The position numbers and the translations under genes were made by a program. A stretch of 64,000 nucleotides of DNA from Nocardia amikacinitolerans NBRC 108937 (GTDB lineage Bacteria > Actinomycetota > Actinomycetes > Mycobacteriales > Mycobacteriaceae): the NCBI RefSeq assembly GCF_001612615.1, contig NZ_BDAU01000001.1:186001-250000 (forward strand). Reading direction: 5' to 3'. Position 1 is the stretch's first letter, and the number at the start of each line of letters is the position of its first letter. The notes beneath the pieces were generated by a model. The model had not been told where the DNA came from. It saw only the letters and a list, made by a program, of their open reading frames with translations, and did not search any database. This document shows, piece by piece, positions 60,664 through 64,000 of the stretch.

Positions 60664-61875
60664 ATGCAGGTCAAGCAGTCGAGCAAGCTCTCTGGCGTGT
60701 CGTACGAGATCCGCGGCCCGGTGGCCGAGCACGCCGCGCGGCTGGAAGCCGAGGGCCATCACGTCGTGAAGCTCAACACCGGCAACCCGCTGCCGTTCGG
60801 TTTCGAGGCGCCCGCCGAACTCCTGCAGGACATCGTCCGCACGCTGCCCGCCTCGAGCGGCTACTCCGCCTCCAAGGGTTTGCTTTCGGCGCGGCGCGCG
60901 GTGGTGCAGTACTACCAGACCCTCGGTGTCGACGACGTCGATGTCGAGGAGGTGTTCCTCGGCAACGGCGTCTCCGAACTGATCATGATGGCACTGACGG
61001 CGTTGCTGGAGAACGGCGACGAGGTGCTCGTTCCCGCGCCGGACTTCCCGCTGTGGACGGCGGCGACCACGCTCAACGGCGGGCGTCCGGTGCACTACGT
61101 CTGCGACGAGTCCGCCGACTGGTTCCCCGACGTGGACGACATCGCCGCCAAGGTCACCGACCGCACCCGGGCGATCGTGATCATCAACCCGAACAACCCG
61201 ACCGGCGCGGTCTATTCGCCGGAGGTGCTGCGCGAGATCCTCGAGATCGCCCGCCGCCACAATCTGGTGGTCTTCTCCGACGAGATCTACGACAAGATCC
61301 ACTACGACGAGTTGACCCACACCGCGACCGCCGCGCTGGCCCCCGACCTGCTGTGCCTGACGTTCTCGGGCCTGTCCAAGGCGTATCGGGCCGCCGGATT
61401 CCGGTCCGGCTGGCTGGTGGTGTCGGGTCCCACCCACCACGCGGAGAACTACCTGGAGGGTTTGACGATGCTGGCCGGGCTGCGCCTGTGCGCGAATGTG
61501 CCCGCGCAGCAAGCGATTCAGGCCGCGCTCGGCGGACACCAGAGCATCAACGATCTCGTCCTGCCCGGCGGACGGCTGCGCGAGCAACGCGACCGCGCCT
61601 GGGAAGCGCTCAACGCGATTCCCGGCGTCTCCTGCGTCAAGCCCAAGGGCGCGATCTACGCGTTCCCGCGCATCGACCTGGACATGTATCCGATCCACAA
61701 CGACGAAAAATTCGTGCTGGATCTGCTACTCCAGGAGAAGTTGCACATCGTGCAGGGCACCGGGTTCAACTGGCACCGGCCCGATCACTTCCGCATCGTC
61801 ACCCTGCCGCACGCCGACGACCTCGAAGCGATCATCGAACGCATCGGGCGATTCCTGGCGACTTATCGGCAGTGA
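60664..61875 (+). CDS. PLP-dependent aminotransferase (AlaA/AlaT-like)
   Basis: A 403-residue class I/II aminotransferase. LNTGNPLPFGFEAP and NPNNPTGAVYS are typical of glutamate-pyruvate aminotransferases, and Lys239 in TFSGLSKAYRAAGFRSGW is the PLP-binding lysine. It probably interconverts alanine and glutamate with pyruvate and 2-oxoglutarate. The ATG at 60664 has GAAAGGG 6 nt upstream, better placed than the ATG at 60658. Divergent from hxlR, whose two operators lie about 35 bp upstream. Confidence 0.9.
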   Translation: MQVKQSSKLSGVSYEIRGPVAEHAARLEAEGHHVVKLNTGNPLPFGFEAPAELLQDIVRTLPASSGYSASKGLLSARRAVVQYYQTLGVDDVDVEEVFLGNGVSELIMMALTALLENGDEVLVPAPDFPLWTAATTLNGGRPVHYVCDESADWFPDVDDIAAKVTDRTRAIVIINPNNPTGAVYSPEVLREILEIARRHNLVVFSDEIYDKIHYDELTHTATAALAPDLLCLTFSGLSKAYRAAGFRSGWLVVSGPTHHAENYLEGLTMLAGLRLCANVPAQQAIQAALGGHQSINDLVLPGGRLREQRDRAWEALNAIPGVSCVKPKGAIYAFPRIDLDMYPIHNDEKFVLDLLLQEKLHIVQGTGFNWHRPDHFRIVTLPHADDLEAIIERIGRFLATYRQ

Positions 61876-61901
61876 TCGCCGGGGGCGCCAAGGCGCCTGG
61901 G

Positions 61902-62762
61902 TCAGCTTCGCGCGGCGATGAATCGTTCGGCGAAGCGCGACAGTTCGTCGAGTTGTTCGGCGGGGTCCGGTGCGGTGGCGCTGATGACCACCCGGGTGAC
62001 GCCCTGTGCGGCGAAGGCGGCGAGGCGTTCGTCGGTCATGTCGATGCCGCTCCACCGGGTGTATTCGAGTGCGTCGGGGTCGCGTCCGGCTTCTTCGGCG
62101 GTCGAGCGTGCGAGCTCCCATTGCGTCATGCGTTCCTGTGGGACCAGCGCGCCACCGGCGAAGTAGCCGTCGCCGCGCAGGCCCACCCGGCGGGCGGCCG
62201 CCTTGCTCGATCCGCCGACGTGGATGGGAAGGGTCGTCGCCTGGTAGGGCTTGGGGTACTGCACGAGGTTGTCGAAGGTGAAGAACTCTCCGTGGAAGCT
62301 GACGCCCTCTTCACCGCCCGCCCACAGCAGACGCAACACGTCGATCGCTTCGTCGGCGCGTCGCCCGCGGGCGCGGTAGTCGACGCCCGTCGCCGCGGCC
62401 TCCTCGGGTACGACACCCAATCCCACTGTCAGCAAACGCATTCGGCCTTTGGACAGCACGTCGATGGTCGCCAGCTGCTTGGCGAGCACCACCGGATGCC
62501 GGTAGGGCAGCAGCAGCACACCGGTGCCGAGCAGCAGCCGATCGGTCGCCGCGGCGACGTAGGCGAGGGTGTCGAGCGGGTCGAGGAACGGCAGCGTCGG
62601 CGGGACCTCGACGTCGTGCAGTCGCGCGCCGGGAAACAGCACCAGGTGTTCGGGCAGGTAGAGGCCCTCGAATCCACATGCCTCCGCGTGGCGGGCGTAG
62701 GCGACGATCCGATCCGGATCGGTCCCGAAGTGGGCGCTGCTGTAACTGACGGCGAACTTCAT
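61902..62762 (-). CDS. LLM-class F420-dependent oxidoreductase
   Basis: A 286-residue TIM-barrel protein of the luciferase-like monooxygenase superfamily, F420-dependent branch (FAVSYSSAHFG start, GLYLPEHLV, LLLGTGVLLLPYRHPVVLAKQ, IHVGGSS). It likely uses reduced F420 to oxidise or reduce an unknown substrate. The ATG at 62762 follows GAAGGGAAC. Convergent with the aminotransferase gene. Confidence 0.9.
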   Translation of the reverse strand: MKFAVSYSSAHFGTDPDRIVAYARHAEACGFEGLYLPEHLVLFPGARLHDVEVPPTLPFLDPLDTLAYVAAATDRLLLGTGVLLLPYRHPVVLAKQLATIDVLSKGRMRLLTVGLGVVPEEAAATGVDYRARGRRADEAIDVLRLLWAGGEEGVSFHGEFFTFDNLVQYPKPYQATTLPIHVGGSSKAAARRVGLRGDGYFAGGALVPQERMTQWELARSTAEEAGRDPDALEYTRWSGIDMTDERLAAFAAQGVTRVVISATAPDPAEQLDELSRFAERFIAARS

Positions 62763-62971
62763 ACCCGTTCCCTTCCGGCCCGAAATCCGTTCGGGCGGCT
62801 GCGCGGTTGTCCGCGTGGACAGAACCTCTGATCGCGCCCGACAATTCCCGGGGCCGGCGTTCGCCGAATGCTTTGCGCCACGATGCATCGGGTGTGTCAC
62901 GGAGCCGGTCGCAGCGCATAGGCTGGAACGATGAATTTCGGTCGGCGGCAGTCTGTTCTGCGTGGTGGCGC

Positions 62972-64000
62972 GTGAACGAGGACAGTGTCGTCGCGCTGCC
63001 GGAGGTGGTGCGCAGCGAGTTGCGGCGCGGTGTGCGCAGCGTGCTCGTCGACGCGGCGGCGTTGCGGTTGGTGCGCGAACGTTTCGACGACGTCCAAGCC
63101 GGTTCGCTGCGCCGTTACCTGGAGGCGTCGCAGTCGGAGAACACCGTGCGCGCCTACCGCACCGACTGGATCTCGTGGGCCGGATGGTGTGCGACCGAGG
63201 GGCGCCAGGCACTTCCGGCCGACGCGCTCGATGTCGCGGTCTATTTGGCGGCCGCCGCCGACGCGCGACGCCCGAACGGCGAGTGGGCCTTCGGTCCGGC
63301 CACGCTGGAGCGCAAGTCGGCCGCGATCGCCGCGGTGCACGCCGCCAACGGGCTGCCCTCCCCCACCCGCTCCGACGTGGTTCGCCTGACACTGCGTGGC
63401 ATTCGGCGCACCCGGCGCACCCCGCCGTCGCGCAAGCGTCCGATCCTGCTGCACACCCTCGATCAGTTGCTCGCCGGTCTGCCCGAGCCCGGCTGGCCTA
63501 CCGAACCCGCCCGCCGCCGCGACGCGCTGGCCTTGCTGATCGGATTCGCGGGCGCGTTGCGCCGCAGCGAACTGGCCGGATTGTGTGTTGCCGATGTCCG
63601 GGTGAGCGTGGATCACGTGACCGGTGAACCGGTCCTGCTCGTGCACCTGCCGACCACCAAGACCGATCCGACCGGCGCCGCCGAACAGCGCGTCGCCCTG
63701 CCGCGCGGGCAACGCCCGCACACCTGCCCGGTCTGCGCCTACGCCGCCTGGGTCCGGCTCCTCGAAATCCACACGGCCGCAGGCCCACTCGCCTTGCGCG
63801 ACCATTGCGCCGCACCCGCACCGGACACCGCCGTCCACCGCTGCCACAGCTTCACCGGCACTCCCCTCGCCCAGCGCCCCGATCTACCGTTGTTTCCCAC
63901 CATCACCCGCCATGGCGGCATCGGCGACCGCCCGATGTCGGGTCGGGCCGTCGCCGAACTGGTGAAACGCTATGCCGCCCGCGCCGGTCTCGACCCGAAC
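62972..64000 (+). CDS. Tyrosine recombinase/integrase, 5' part
   Basis: The frame runs from GTG 62972 to the window end (343 codons, no stop). An N-terminal SAM-like core-binding domain (LRRYLEASQSENTVRAYRTD) is followed by a catalytic domain whose first Arg is in GFAGALRRSELAGL (Arg197/198). A CPVC pair near residue 252 lies in the segment before PLF. The later catalytic His-x2-Arg and Tyr lie beyond the window. It may belong to a mobile element whose remainder is to the right; att sites cannot be seen. Confidence 0.85.
   Translation, partial: MNEDSVVALPEVVRSELRRGVRSVLVDAAALRLVRERFDDVQAGSLRRYLEASQSENTVRAYRTDWISWAGWCATEGRQALPADALDVAVYLAAAADARRPNGEWAFGPATLERKSAAIAAVHAANGLPSPTRSDVVRLTLRGIRRTRRTPPSRKRPILLHTLDQLLAGLPEPGWPTEPARRRDALALLIGFAGALRRSELAGLCVADVRVSVDHVTGEPVLLVHLPTTKTDPTGAAEQRVALPRGQRPHTCPVCAYAAWVRLLEIHTAAGPLALRDHCAAPAPDTAVHRCHSFTGTPLAQRPDLPLFPTITRHGGIGDRPMSGRAVAELVKRYAARAGLDPN

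Noticed and set aside
62962..63627. 221-codon plus-strand frame at the integrase locus
   Set aside because: Out of frame with the recombinase motifs; the true frame starts at 62972 and stays open to the window end.

Overview
The window is high-GC actinobacterial DNA whose gene content (a complete 14-subunit nuo operon preceded by an Rv3143-like receiver protein, DrrAB-type transporter, many TetR/HxlR/ECF regulators, GTG starts, ATGA/GTGA overlaps) fits a mycolate-producing actinomycete, most likely Nocardia or a close relative. That placement is inference from gene content and style; no rRNA or other taxonomic marker is present. I saw no tRNA, rRNA or CRISPR array.

Layout. 1-7.3 kb: 3' end of a DHA2 drug exporter, a DrrA/DrrB-like ABC exporter with its divergent TetR repressor and a nested palindromic operator, an AlkZ/YcaQ-like winged-helix protein, a BlaI/M56 protease pair, and dinB with a LexA-type SOS box over its start codon. 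7.3-13.2 kb: a compact Calvin-cycle operon (cbbL, cbbS, cbbX, fructose bisphosphatase, phosphoribulokinase, leftward) with divergent cbbR, indicating a capacity for CO2 fixation. 13.2-18.9 kb: an ECF sigma factor with a SnoaL-like tail in an operon with a FAD oxidoreductase, then a three-gene unit of a two-Rossmann flavoprotein, a membrane protein and a zinc-ribbon/FHA protein. 19.0-35.8 kb: receiver-like protein, then nuoA-nuoN, almost all translationally overlapping, with NuoH and NuoI fused in one reading frame, ended by a strong terminator.

35.8-39.2 kb is a patchy accessory segment: TetR with three copies of a 16-bp operator, an SDR that has lost its catalytic Tyr/Lys, a DoxX gene with an apparent start-proximal frameshift, a normal SDR, and several decayed scraps including an integrase-like N-terminus. 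39.2-50.2 kb: serine hydrolase, ECF41 sigma factor with a matching promoter, XRE regulator, NADP-binding reductase, leucyl/phenylalanyl-tRNA-protein transferase, Rrf2 regulator plus MFS exporter, an ABC-F protein, a DUF418 membrane protein and one unrecognised gene. 50.2-64 kb: membrane-anchored solute-binding-like protein, cytoplasmic-looking subtilase, HdeD-like and DoxX membrane proteins, coiled-coil protein with a 14-bp palindrome upstream, a second FAD oxidoreductase with an ECF41-like promoter, carboxylesterase, HxlR/aminotransferase divergent pair with a double operator, an LLM-class oxidoreductase, and a tyrosine recombinase cut by the window end.

The most interesting regulatory feature is upstream of the ABC-F gene: a sigma-A-like promoter, an almost leaderless eight-codon hydrophobic ORF (MGLIFLFS), and a perfect 10-nt complementarity between that ORF and the ABC-F ribosome-binding site. 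This has the architecture of an antibiotic-sensing translational attenuator. A second theme is a possible ECF41-type regulon, with TGTCA-N16 promoter candidates in front of three separate operons.
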